Shown piece by piece: positions 45,422 through 53,067 of a stretch of 64,000 nucleotides of DNA (its first letter is position 1; every line of letters begins with the position of its first letter). Under the pieces are notes generated by a model. That model did no database searches, was not told the DNA's origin, and saw only the letters and a list, made by a program, of their open reading frames with translations. Position numbers and translations under genes: made by a program. The stretch lies in contig NC_020888.1 in assembly GCF_000355675.1 (NCBI RefSeq), forward strand, positions 1,647,001 to 1,711,000, given 5' to 3'. Source of the DNA: Thalassolituus oleivorans MIL-1 (GTDB taxonomy: Bacteria > Pseudomonadota > Gammaproteobacteria > Pseudomonadales > Oceanobacteraceae).

Positions 45422-46597
45422 TTAGCGTCCAGGATACCAACGTGTGAGTGCTGCCATGTGATGATGTTGTTGAGTTAGTGCGTCCGTTGGTGCCCAGTTT
45501 GCCATCGTTGCCGTTGCCGACATCAGAAAGTCAAAAAATGTTAAATGTCGACGTAAAATTCGCTGCTGGCGATGCGGCAAGATTGGATTGAACAGGCTGT
45601 GATAGCGGAATAGGTGGCGAGGGTTCTTCTTTACCCATAGCCATGACCCCATTTCTAATGTCATCGGTAAGTAACAACCGTTAGGTTGTGAGGTGCGATA
45701 GTCGTCGTATAGATAATCCCATACATCGCCACTCGTGGTGTAGCTGTGGGCCTGCGGTTCGAATAAATAAAGGTCGTGGTGAGGGTAGGTGTATTCAAAT
45801 AATTCAGTCATGGCATGTGCACTATCAATGCCGGGCCAAGGATCGACGCTTTTCGCATACGGAAACCACAGGCGATCTTTGGTACCGAATCCTGAGTGGC
45901 AATCTAGGCTCATGCAAAAAGGCTGGTCTTTTAAAGCGTGATGGATGGCATCCGTGAGTGCCTGATTTTCGGGTTCCATCGGTTTGTCGCGTTCGCCACG
46001 ATACCAAGGTAGTTTTGGACTGATGCGCTGCCCACCAACTAAAAAAGGGGTACGTTGCAGTGCTTCGACTGGAGCATTGCGCATGAGATCAACCCCGTTG
46101 GGGTTAGTGCGGCTGTTATCCGCCATGCCGCCGGGATTGACGATCGGTATGATAACTAACCGAATACGATGAAGCTGCTCAATAGCAGCGGGGTCCCAGC
46201 GCAGTCGGCGGATTAAGGTCTTTAAAAACGACAATATAACCTGAGTACCGATACGTTCGACACCGTGTACACCACCTACTAAAGCCAGTACTGGAGCATC
46301 TTTGCGGGTAGACCCCATCTCGATGACATAAAAGGGAAGGTGGTCTTCGCCGTGTTGAATGTGAGCAGGAACACGGATGCGCATGTGCTGGCTGCCTTCG
46401 TCGATAAGGCGTTCGAGCTCGGTTAGCTCAGGTAATGCGGCCTTAAGACGGGAAATGCGTTGAATCACTGCAGTTTGATCCTTATCCTCGACGGGCTGAG
46501 CATGAAACTCGCCTTCGCATCGTTGGTTAACGAAGCTTATGATAGCCCGTTTGTATTGCCGCCAGTATGGCAAATCACCCGAATCAGAGAAAGTCAT
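45422..46597 (-). CDS. M14-family zinc carboxypeptidase
   Basis: 391 residues. Zinc ligands are His 111 and Glu 114 (GGVHGVER) and His 234 (LDCHSGFG); the catalytic glutamate is Glu 315 in MTLEMGSW; NPNGVDLMRN forms the substrate pocket. No signal peptide is obvious, so it may act in the cytoplasm, for example on cell-wall peptides or other C-terminal residues. The start is only 2 bp from the divergent ABC transporter's likely start, so the two promoters overlap the neighbouring coding regions. Confidence 0.9.
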   Translation of the reverse strand: MTFSDSGDLPYWRQYKRAIISFVNQRCEGEFHAQPVEDKDQTAVIQRISRLKAALPELTELERLIDEGSQHMRIRVPAHIQHGEDHLPFYVIEMGSTRKDAPVLALVGGVHGVERIGTQVILSFLKTLIRRLRWDPAAIEQLHRIRLVIIPIVNPGGMADNSRTNPNGVDLMRNAPVEALQRTPFLVGGQRISPKLPWYRGERDKPMEPENQALTDAIHHALKDQPFCMSLDCHSGFGTKDRLWFPYAKSVDPWPGIDSAHAMTELFEYTYPHHDLYLFEPQAHSYTTSGDVWDYLYDDYRTSQPNGCYLPMTLEMGSWLWVKKNPRHLFRYHSLFNPILPHRQQRILRRHLTFFDFLMSATATMANWAPTDALTQQHHHMAALTRWYPGR

Positions 46598-46599
46598 CC

Positions 46600-48441
46600 A
46601 TGAGAAGTTTTCAAAGCACGCCGGTAGCCCCCCCCGAGCGTTTACGTCCGGCGTATTGGCTGAGTATTTTGTGGCCGTTTCTTATGGAGTATCGCGGGCG
46701 CTTGGTGTTAGCGGCGTTGTGTCTTGTTGCTGCTAAATTAGCCAGTGTCGGCATGCCATTTTTACTTAAGTACCAAGTCGATCACTTACAAGCCGTTAGC
46801 GAGCCGGTGTCTTGGTGGGTGGCGTTCCCTTTAACTTTGTTGGTTGCTTACGGTGCTACACGATTTTTAACGGTATTTGCTGGTGAAGTACGAGATTTGT
46901 TGTTTGGTCGCGTGACGGAACGGGCGATGCGCCGCATGGCATTAAAGGTATTTCGTCACCTGCATGGCTTAAGCTTAGCTTTTCATTTGGATCGTCAAAC
47001 CGGAGCGTTACAGCGCGACATTGAACGCGGTGTTAATGGCATCAGTTTCTTACTTAGGTTTTTAATTTTTAATATTTTGCCGACCTTGCTAGAACTACTA
47101 TTAGTTGTCGGTATTTTATTGGCGAATTACCCGCCAGTATTTGCTTTTATCACGTCGTTGGCGGTAACCCTGTATGTAATTTATTCCATTCGTGTAACGG
47201 AGTGGCGAACGCGCTACGTGCGTGAAGCGAATCAAATGGATTCGACCACGCATGCCCGTGCACTTGATAGTTTATTAAATTACGAAACGGTTAAGTACTT
47301 TACTGCAGAAGAACGTGAAGCAAGTGCCTACGATGAATCGCTAGCTAAGTGGGAGACCGCAAGGCGTATGAATCGTTTGTCGCTATTTACGCTAAATAGT
47401 GGTCAGGCTTTAATTATTAGTGTGGCCATGGCCGCCATGTTGATGTTCGCTGCCTATTATGTAATTGAAGGAATCATGACGCTGGGTGACTTCACCCTTG
47501 TGAATGCATTTATGTTCCAGTTGTTTTTACCGCTTAACTTTTTGGGTTTTGTGTATCGAGAAATTAAAGCGTCGATGGCGAATATCGAACGCATGATTGA
47601 TTTGCTAGACGAGGAAACAGCAGTTGCTGATAGCGGGCAAGATGTCCTTAAAGTCACCCAAGGTAAAGTTGAGCTACGCGACCTCAATTTTGGTTATCGT
47701 ACCGAGCGCACTATTTTAAAAGGCCTGAATTTAATCCTAGAGCCTGGCAAAACATTAGCAGTAGTGGGTGGTAGCGGTGCTGGTAAATCGACCATCACTA
47801 AACTGCTATTTCGTTTTTATGATCCGCAAGACGGTGGCATTTTTATCGACGGCCAAAATATTCGCAATGTACCGCAAAAGTCTCTACGCGAACGACTGGG
47901 TATAGTGCCCCAAGATACGGTTTTATTTAACGATACCTTACGCTACAACTTGCTTTATGCTCGGCCGGAAGCGACGGAAGCAGAGTTACTTGAAGTCGTG
48001 CGCATGGCTAGTCTTGATGGCTTGTTAAAGCTTTGCCCCGAAGGCCTAGATACTTTAGTAGGTGAACGCGGATTGAAATTATCTGGCGGTGAAAAACAAC
48101 GTATTGCGATTGCTCGAATGTTATTAAAACGCCCAGATATTATGGTATTTGATGAAGCGACATCCTCGTTAGATTCCCATACCGAGCGGGCGATTATGGG
48201 TGAAATTCGCCGAGTTGCCAAAGGCCATACGGCCCTTATTATTGCCCATCGTTTATCCACGATTGTCGATGCGGATCAAATCGCTGTACTGCAAGATGGT
48301 GAAGTATTGGAACAGGGTACGCATGCCGACTTATTAGTAAGAAAAGGAGCGTATGCGAGTTTGTGGCAAGCGCAGCAAAGTCAGTCGGTAATTGTCGCAG
48401 AGCAAATAGAGGAGGGTGGCGATGCACCTGCTGATCATTGA
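46600..48441 (+). CDS. ABC exporter, ATM1/HMT1-type (fused TM and ATPase)
   Basis: 613 residues from ATG 46600, with AGAGAAAG 7 bp upstream; ATG 46567 has none and overlaps the divergent gene. Six membrane helices (~20-300) then the nucleotide-binding domain: Walker A GGSGAGKST, Q loop VPQDTVLF, signature LSGGEKQR, Walker B IMVFDEATSS and H loop AHRLST. The YETVKYFTAEERE stretch in the membrane domain is typical of ATM1-like exporters of glutathione or sulfur compounds. Overlaps xni by 20 bp. Confidence 0.92.
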   Translation: MRSFQSTPVAPPERLRPAYWLSILWPFLMEYRGRLVLAALCLVAAKLASVGMPFLLKYQVDHLQAVSEPVSWWVAFPLTLLVAYGATRFLTVFAGEVRDLLFGRVTERAMRRMALKVFRHLHGLSLAFHLDRQTGALQRDIERGVNGISFLLRFLIFNILPTLLELLLVVGILLANYPPVFAFITSLAVTLYVIYSIRVTEWRTRYVREANQMDSTTHARALDSLLNYETVKYFTAEEREASAYDESLAKWETARRMNRLSLFTLNSGQALIISVAMAAMLMFAAYYVIEGIMTLGDFTLVNAFMFQLFLPLNFLGFVYREIKASMANIERMIDLLDEETAVADSGQDVLKVTQGKVELRDLNFGYRTERTILKGLNLILEPGKTLAVVGGSGAGKSTITKLLFRFYDPQDGGIFIDGQNIRNVPQKSLRERLGIVPQDTVLFNDTLRYNLLYARPEATEAELLEVVRMASLDGLLKLCPEGLDTLVGERGLKLSGGEKQRIAIARMLLKRPDIMVFDEATSSLDSHTERAIMGEIRRVAKGHTALIIAHRLSTIVDADQIAVLQDGEVLEQGTHADLLVRKGAYASLWQAQQSQSVIVAEQIEEGGDAPADH

Positions 48442-49195
48442 TGCGATGAATTTAATCCGTCGCGTTTATGCCGCTCTTGAGGGCGGCGAGTGGCCGGTAG
48501 AAGGCACTCGTGCTCGTTCAGTGACCATTGCAACGGCAACAGCAGAGGCTGTCGGTGCTAGTCATTGTGTCGTGGTATTTGAAGAAAAATGTGAAACATG
48601 GCGGCATACCCTCTGGCCTGATTATAAACTTGGGCGTGCGCCTATGGCTGAGACATTGCAAGCCGGTTTGCCTGAGATTCGAGCTGGCTTAACCGATGCA
48701 GGGCTCACGTGCATTGATGTCGCGGGTTGGGAGGCTGACGATATCGTCGCGAGTTTGGCCGACCGCGCTTCGGCGGGCGGGCTTGAGGTCACTATCCTAT
48801 CAACTGATAAAGGTTTTTGTCAGTTGGTGACACCGCGCATTCAACTGCGCAATCATTTTGATCGCACAGCCTTCGACGTTGAAGGCGTAAAGCAAAAGTG
48901 GGGATTACCGCCTCATCAACTGGTCGATTTTTGGGCAATGACCGGCGATACCACCAATCATTTACCCGGCGTTCCTGGAATTGGCCCTAAAGGCGCAGGC
49001 AGTGTGCTAGATACTTGTGGCTCGTTAGATATGGCCTTGGCTTTTCCACAGCTATTACCAGAAAAGTTGGCTGCAACGTTGGCTCAGTATTGGCAACAGG
49101 CTCTGTTGACGCGAGTGTTAGCGACATTGCGTCGAGATGTGCCGCTGGGTATGAATTTGCATGATTTACGTTGGCGACGCGGTCAAGTTAGTTAA
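48422..49195 (+). CDS. xni: Flap endonuclease Xni (ExoIX-like)
   Basis: 257 residues from ATG 48422, which has GAGGAGGG 5 bp upstream. The 5'-3' exonuclease/FEN fold has metal-binding acidic motifs MHLLIIDAMNLIRRV, VVVFEEKCETWRH, WEADDIVASLADR, ILSTDKGFCQLV and the helix-hairpin-helix PGVPGIGPKGAGSVL. Length close to E. coli Xni (251) and much shorter than the Pol I exonuclease domain plus polymerase. It overlaps the ABC exporter gene by 20 bp and may be translationally coupled. Confidence 0.9.
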   Translation: MHLLIIDAMNLIRRVYAALEGGEWPVEGTRARSVTIATATAEAVGASHCVVVFEEKCETWRHTLWPDYKLGRAPMAETLQAGLPEIRAGLTDAGLTCIDVAGWEADDIVASLADRASAGGLEVTILSTDKGFCQLVTPRIQLRNHFDRTAFDVEGVKQKWGLPPHQLVDFWAMTGDTTNHLPGVPGIGPKGAGSVLDTCGSLDMALAFPQLLPEKLAATLAQYWQQALLTRVLATLRRDVPLGMNLHDLRWRRGQVS

Positions 49196-49270
49196 AATCG
49201 GCCTCTTCGTTGTTCAATTGCGGCATATTGATTAAAATCCGCGCTCACTTATCACCCTTAGGTAACTGTT

Positions 49271-49687
49271 TTGTCCGTCGACATCATTGTTAGAGGTTAT
49301 CACCTCGATATTTATCAGCATGTAAACAACGGACGTTATCTGGAGTTTTTAGAAGAAAGTCGTTGGGATTTTCTTGGTCATCATCGTTTGGTCGAACAAT
49401 TTCAAGAGCGAGATCTCGCGATTGTCGTAGCCAATATTAATATCAATTATCGCAAGCCTGCGGTTTTCGGTGATGTGTTGCGAGTATCCACATCCGTTGC
49501 AGCAATTGGCAATAAGAGCGCGAAGTTTAGCCAAGAGGTCTGGCGCTTAGAAAACGGTGAACCGAAAGATTTGGTGGTTGATGCCGTTGTTACTTTTTGT
49601 TTGTTGGATGACGCAAGCCAAAATGCTGTGGTTATTAGTGGTGATGTTCGCGCTATTTTAGAATCGTTATTGGAGATCGGCGAATGA
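49271..49687 (+). CDS. fadM: Long-chain acyl-CoA thioesterase FadM (YbaW)
   Basis: 138-residue hot-dog enzyme. VRGYHLDIYQHVNNGRYLEFLEESRWD is nearly the E. coli FadM sequence and contains the catalytic Asp; VVANININYRKPAVFGDVL follows. FadM cleaves acyl-CoAs arising in beta-oxidation, such as tetradecadienoyl-CoA. TTG start at 49271 with AGG ~10 bp upstream; no alternative nearby. The stop overlaps the miaE start by 4 bp (ATGA). Confidence 0.92.
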   Translation: MSVDIIVRGYHLDIYQHVNNGRYLEFLEESRWDFLGHHRLVEQFQERDLAIVVANININYRKPAVFGDVLRVSTSVAAIGNKSAKFSQEVWRLENGEPKDLVVDAVVTFCLLDDASQNAVVISGDVRAILESLLEIGE

Positions 49688-50307
49688 ACCTGCAAGCGGT
49701 GTTAAACGAAATCAATGAATTTCTACTTTGCCCAACGCCTGAAGCTTGGATTGAAGAAGCGCTGAAGCAGCAAGATATCTTGCTCATTGATCACGCTAAC
49801 TGTGAAAAAAAAGCCGCAAATACCGCAATGACCTTACTGTATCGTCATCTTGATCGTGATGACCTGCTCAAGAAAATGAGCCAGTTAGCGCGTGAAGAGT
49901 TGCTGCACTTCGAGCAAGTGGTCGGGATCATGAAAGAGCGCGGTGTTCATTATCGCAACTTATCATCTTCGCGCTATGCCTCCAGCCTGCGCGAACAAGT
50001 GCGCAAAGGCGGAAACGGTTCGGATGAGTTGATCGACGTATTGATCATCGGTGCGCTAATCGAAGCTCGCTCGTGTGAGCGCTTTGCCTGTTTGTCACCT
50101 CATCTCGATGCGCGTTTGGCCAAGTTTTATCGTTCGTTATTGCGCTCGGAAGGGCGTCATTATCAAGATTATCTTGGTTTGGCACGACAGTATGCCAGCG
50201 CTGATATTAGTCAGCGAATCGACGAACTGCGTGCTGCAGAAAGAGACTTGATTCTAACGCCCGATACAGAGTTCCGTTTTCACAGCGGCGTACCGGCTGC
50301 GGCGTAG
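49684..50307 (+). CDS. miaE: tRNA-(ms2io6A37) hydroxylase MiaE
   Basis: 207-residue diiron ferritin-like enzyme that hydroxylates ms2i6A at position 37 of tRNA. Iron ligands are visible in HANCEKKAANTAM, REELLHFEQVV, IEARSCERF and SEGRHYQDYLG. miaA and miaB must be elsewhere. It begins inside the fadM stop codon. Together with fadM and xni it forms a compact run downstream of the ABC exporter. Confidence 0.95.
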   Translation: MNLQAVLNEINEFLLCPTPEAWIEEALKQQDILLIDHANCEKKAANTAMTLLYRHLDRDDLLKKMSQLAREELLHFEQVVGIMKERGVHYRNLSSSRYASSLREQVRKGGNGSDELIDVLIIGALIEARSCERFACLSPHLDARLAKFYRSLLRSEGRHYQDYLGLARQYASADISQRIDELRAAERDLILTPDTEFRFHSGVPAAA

Positions 50308-50319
50308 AAGCGTCTTTGC

Positions 50320-50505
50320 TTAATGCAAAAGGCTACAGGCTCGAATAATTTTGATGCAAAGCTCGGCCTCAGTGTTGTATTCCTCCTCGGAAATAACACC
50401 GGCTTTGAGGTCGCGAGCGGCTTGGGAAAGGCGCGCTTCGGCGTCCTTTAAATCAGTGAATAAGCGGTTTGCTTCTAACGCGCGAAGGGTTGTCGCTGCA
50501 GTCAT
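50320..50505 (-). CDS. Small conserved-looking protein, unknown
   Basis: 61 residues from ATG 50505, which has AAGGA 7-8 bp upstream; the longer form to 50541 lacks a site. Composition is helical and charged (LFTDLKDAEARLSQAARDLKAGVISEEEYNTEAELC), loosely like SHOCT-type short domains (L-x2-G-x-I-x-E-x-E-Y pattern). Convergent with miaE 12 bp away. Its role is unknown. Confidence 0.55.
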   Translation of the reverse strand: MTAATTLRALEANRLFTDLKDAEARLSQAARDLKAGVISEEEYNTEAELCIKIIRACSLLH

Positions 50506-50672
50506 GACTGGATCCTTTTTGATTATGTTTATGGGAAACACTTTTACCCTAGTTGCAGATTCTAAAGAGCGCTAGCGTGATACCCTTCTCCGCATTGCAA
50601 ATATGACAAAAAGTGGTGGCTGGCTGGTTGAAACCTATGCTTAGTTGCGACTGAAAATGTTAAGGACTCAAG

Positions 50673-51560
50673 ATGACCGATTCAGATATGCGTATTAGCG
50701 ATCTCACGGCTTGGCATGATGGTGAGCTAGGTGGGTATGATCGTTCTGGTTCTGAGAGTGAGGAAGGCTTTCATTTTCTTCATGGCAACGGTTTTTGTGC
50801 TCGTACTCTTGAGCCGGTTGCAGCTTTGTTACCTAACGACCGTCGGTTATTGTTTACCGATGCACCGGGACACGGCGTTTCACATAAGCCAGATAGCATT
50901 CAGCCTGATTGGAATGCTATGGCTGCAACCATTGCTGAAAGTATCATTTCGCGCACTAGTGGTCCTTTAGTTGGGGTTGGTCACTCAATGGGGGGCGTAA
51001 TGACGCTGCTAATGGCAGCGGCCCAACCTAATCTATTCACTCGTATTATCTTGCTAGACCCTGCGTTGTTTTCGTCTGAAATCCTATTAACACAGAGGTT
51101 GTTGCGCAAAACCGGTTTCTGGCAGCGAACAAAATTAGTTAAGGCAGTGCAACAGCGTCGTCGTCGCTGGCCAAGCAAGGACGAGCTGCAAAGTGATCTT
51201 GGCCGTAAGTCTTTATATCGGTCTTGGCACCCTAGTGCGCTTGATGCTTTTGTTGAGTTTGGAACATATTCTGACGGCGCTGAGCGTGTGTTGAGCTGTG
51301 ATCCATTCTGGGAGGCGTCGATATTTGGGTCGTACCCTTATCAACTGTGGCATTCCGTGCGTTCAGTTAAGTGCCCGGTTTATATTCTGGTTGCTGAAAA
51401 AAGTTACCCGTTTATTAACCGCGCGGCGCGGCGTGCAGCCAGTATAAATCGTAATGTGGCTTGGTTTGAGCAGCCAGGGACGCATTGCTTTCCCATGGAA
51501 GATCCTGAGGCAACAGCGGCTTTTATCAAGCGACTGGCAATCCCTGCAAGTGGTGGCTAA
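50673..51560 (+). CDS. Alpha/beta hydrolase
   Basis: 295 residues with oxyanion HGNGF at 37-41, nucleophile Ser 105 in GVGHSMGGVMTLL, and catalytic His in QPGTHCFPMEDPE. The cap region (~140-200) is rich in Arg and Trp. Soluble, cytoplasmic. Related in fold but not closely to the hydrolase at 43798. Substrate unknown; esterases, epoxide hydrolases and haloalkane dehalogenases all share this layout. Confidence 0.85.
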   Translation: MTDSDMRISDLTAWHDGELGGYDRSGSESEEGFHFLHGNGFCARTLEPVAALLPNDRRLLFTDAPGHGVSHKPDSIQPDWNAMAATIAESIISRTSGPLVGVGHSMGGVMTLLMAAAQPNLFTRIILLDPALFSSEILLTQRLLRKTGFWQRTKLVKAVQQRRRRWPSKDELQSDLGRKSLYRSWHPSALDAFVEFGTYSDGAERVLSCDPFWEASIFGSYPYQLWHSVRSVKCPVYILVAEKSYPFINRAARRAASINRNVAWFEQPGTHCFPMEDPEATAAFIKRLAIPASGG

Positions 51561-51661
51561 AAGCAATTGTCAATTCGTTGTTTTAAAATCTTTGTCAAAC
51601 TCAACTGGGTAGGCTATTGTGGCTTTACCATTGGTTTTATGAGTAAGACGAGTAGGAATTT

Positions 51662-52126
51662 ATGAACATGGAGATTCAGGCAGCGTTAGATGTTGCCGAT
51701 GAAACTGATTCATTTCTTCAGATCACTGATGTCATTTATGACAAAGAATCTGAGATGGGATATGACTCACTGACAGAAGCGGAAAAAACCGTTTATTGCA
51801 TCGATCAGCTATTGAGTGAAATGGAGAACGGCGGTTTCGTTCAATTCATTCATCACGAAGCCGGTGCTAGAGCTGAAGAAACGCTAGAATCACTTGAGCG
51901 AATCAAAGCTAAAGAGACCAGTATTTTACTGGATCGACTTCTTGATATGTTTGAAGATCGCCAAGTACCTACCGATGAAGATGAGCGCGTCGATTTGTTT
52001 GATCAAATCGAAAGCGAACATGCTGATGAAATCGCAGAACTAGACGATCGCTTCTATGATTCCGGTGAAAATCTCGTTGAGCTGACACTCTTATTTGTTC
52101 AGAAAAATCTAAAAGATTTTCGCTGA
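51662..52126 (+). CDS. DMP19-like acidic protein (DUF4375)
   Basis: 154 residues, very acidic and helical. The core LTEAEKTVYCIDQLLSEMENGGFVQFIHHEAGARAEETLESL (~38-79) matches the DMP19/DUF4375 domain (NGGFxQF followed by an A-E-E-T-x-E-A-like segment). Neisseria DMP19 is a dimeric DNA mimic that binds a repressor. Whether this one mimics DNA is inference from the fold family and charge. Monocistronic. C-terminal half has further acidic clusters (FEDRQVPTDEDERVDLFDQ). Confidence 0.75.
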   Translation: MNMEIQAALDVADETDSFLQITDVIYDKESEMGYDSLTEAEKTVYCIDQLLSEMENGGFVQFIHHEAGARAEETLESLERIKAKETSILLDRLLDMFEDRQVPTDEDERVDLFDQIESEHADEIAELDDRFYDSGENLVELTLLFVQKNLKDFR

Positions 52127-52259
52127 GCAATAATGTGCGTTCCTATTGCATCCAGTGTTTGCGATGCGATAGGACGTTATGAGTCACTATCCAAGAGAAT
52201 CATTCTGCTAAAACTAGCAATTATGGGTTAGTTTGGCGTCTTTTCGGCCATTCCCTAGG

Positions 52260-52409
52260 ATGACAGTCGTGCTACCATTACGTCAGGCTGGCTTAGCGCT
52301 TATCCTTTCGTTGATATTTGCCACCTTGCAATTGCTATTTTCACATGACTTATTGAATTTAAAGGATGCGTTATGGTCTCTTATTCCTGTCTTGTACGCT
52401 GGCTGTTAG
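52260..52409 (+). CDS. Possible 49-residue small hydrophobic ORF, doubtful
   Basis: Starts MTVVLPLRQAGLALILSLIFA and has one strongly hydrophobic stretch (~10-27); the stop lies inside the next gene, a 37-bp overlap in another frame. The upstream AGG is adjacent to the ATG, too close for a normal ribosome site. Could be an overlapping leader or membrane peptide, or chance. Confidence 0.2.
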   Translation: MTVVLPLRQAGLALILSLIFATLQLLFSHDLLNLKDALWSLIPVLYAGC

Positions 52410-52969
52410 GTGTTGTACTTTCCATTCTTATTATCTCTGGTGCTCAGGCTCTGAAAGTAGAAGGTATCAATATTGAAAATGAGTTGCCGTTGCTAGAGAC
52501 GCCATTGGTACTCAAAGGTGCCGGAGTTCGTACTAAGTTTTTCTATCATCTTTATGTGTGTGCTTTGTATCTTCCAGAAGATACCGCTGCGGATGAAGAC
52601 TTAGATATATTGGTCTACTTGTCCGCAGATAAGCCTCTGGCCATGCGTATTTATATCATTTCCGATATGATTACGGCAGATCGCTTTGCGGACGCGGCTC
52701 ATGAAGGTTTTGTACAAGCGACTCATGGCAATACGGCACCGATACAAAACGAAATAGAAACAATGGTTGGCGCATTTCGAACGACTTTGCAAAATCATGA
52801 TGTTTTTGATTTGGTATACGACCCAGAGCGTGGAGTTGTAATTTATCGCAACTCCGAAGAGCAGGCAGTTGTACCTGGTGCAGAGTTTAAGAAAGCTATG
52901 TTCGCAATCTGGCTGGGTGACGACCCGGTTCAAAGCAAGTTAAAGCGTGACATGTTGGGTGACAACTAA
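52373..52969 (+). CDS. Chalcone-isomerase-fold exported protein
   Basis: 198 residues with signal peptide (~1-28, LLGVVLSILIISGAQA). The mature part contains KGAGVRTKFFYHLYVCALYLPE, KPLAMRIYIISDMITADRF, and VYDPERGVVIYRNSEEQ, the pattern of the bacterial chalcone isomerase-like family, usually lacking isomerase function and perhaps binding fatty acids. AAAGGA precedes the ATG. Periplasmic. Its gene is followed ~100 bp later by the hybrid kinase. Confidence 0.82.
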   Translation: MVSYSCLVRWLLGVVLSILIISGAQALKVEGINIENELPLLETPLVLKGAGVRTKFFYHLYVCALYLPEDTAADEDLDILVYLSADKPLAMRIYIISDMITADRFADAAHEGFVQATHGNTAPIQNEIETMVGAFRTTLQNHDVFDLVYDPERGVVIYRNSEEQAVVPGAEFKKAMFAIWLGDDPVQSKLKRDMLGDN

Positions 52970-53067
52970 CGCGAATGTTGAGTTCAGCACATGCTGAACT
53001 CTGACTATTATTTAATGGTGATATTAAGCAAATGGATCTGCTAATAAATGGCAAAGGAAAGGGTTGA

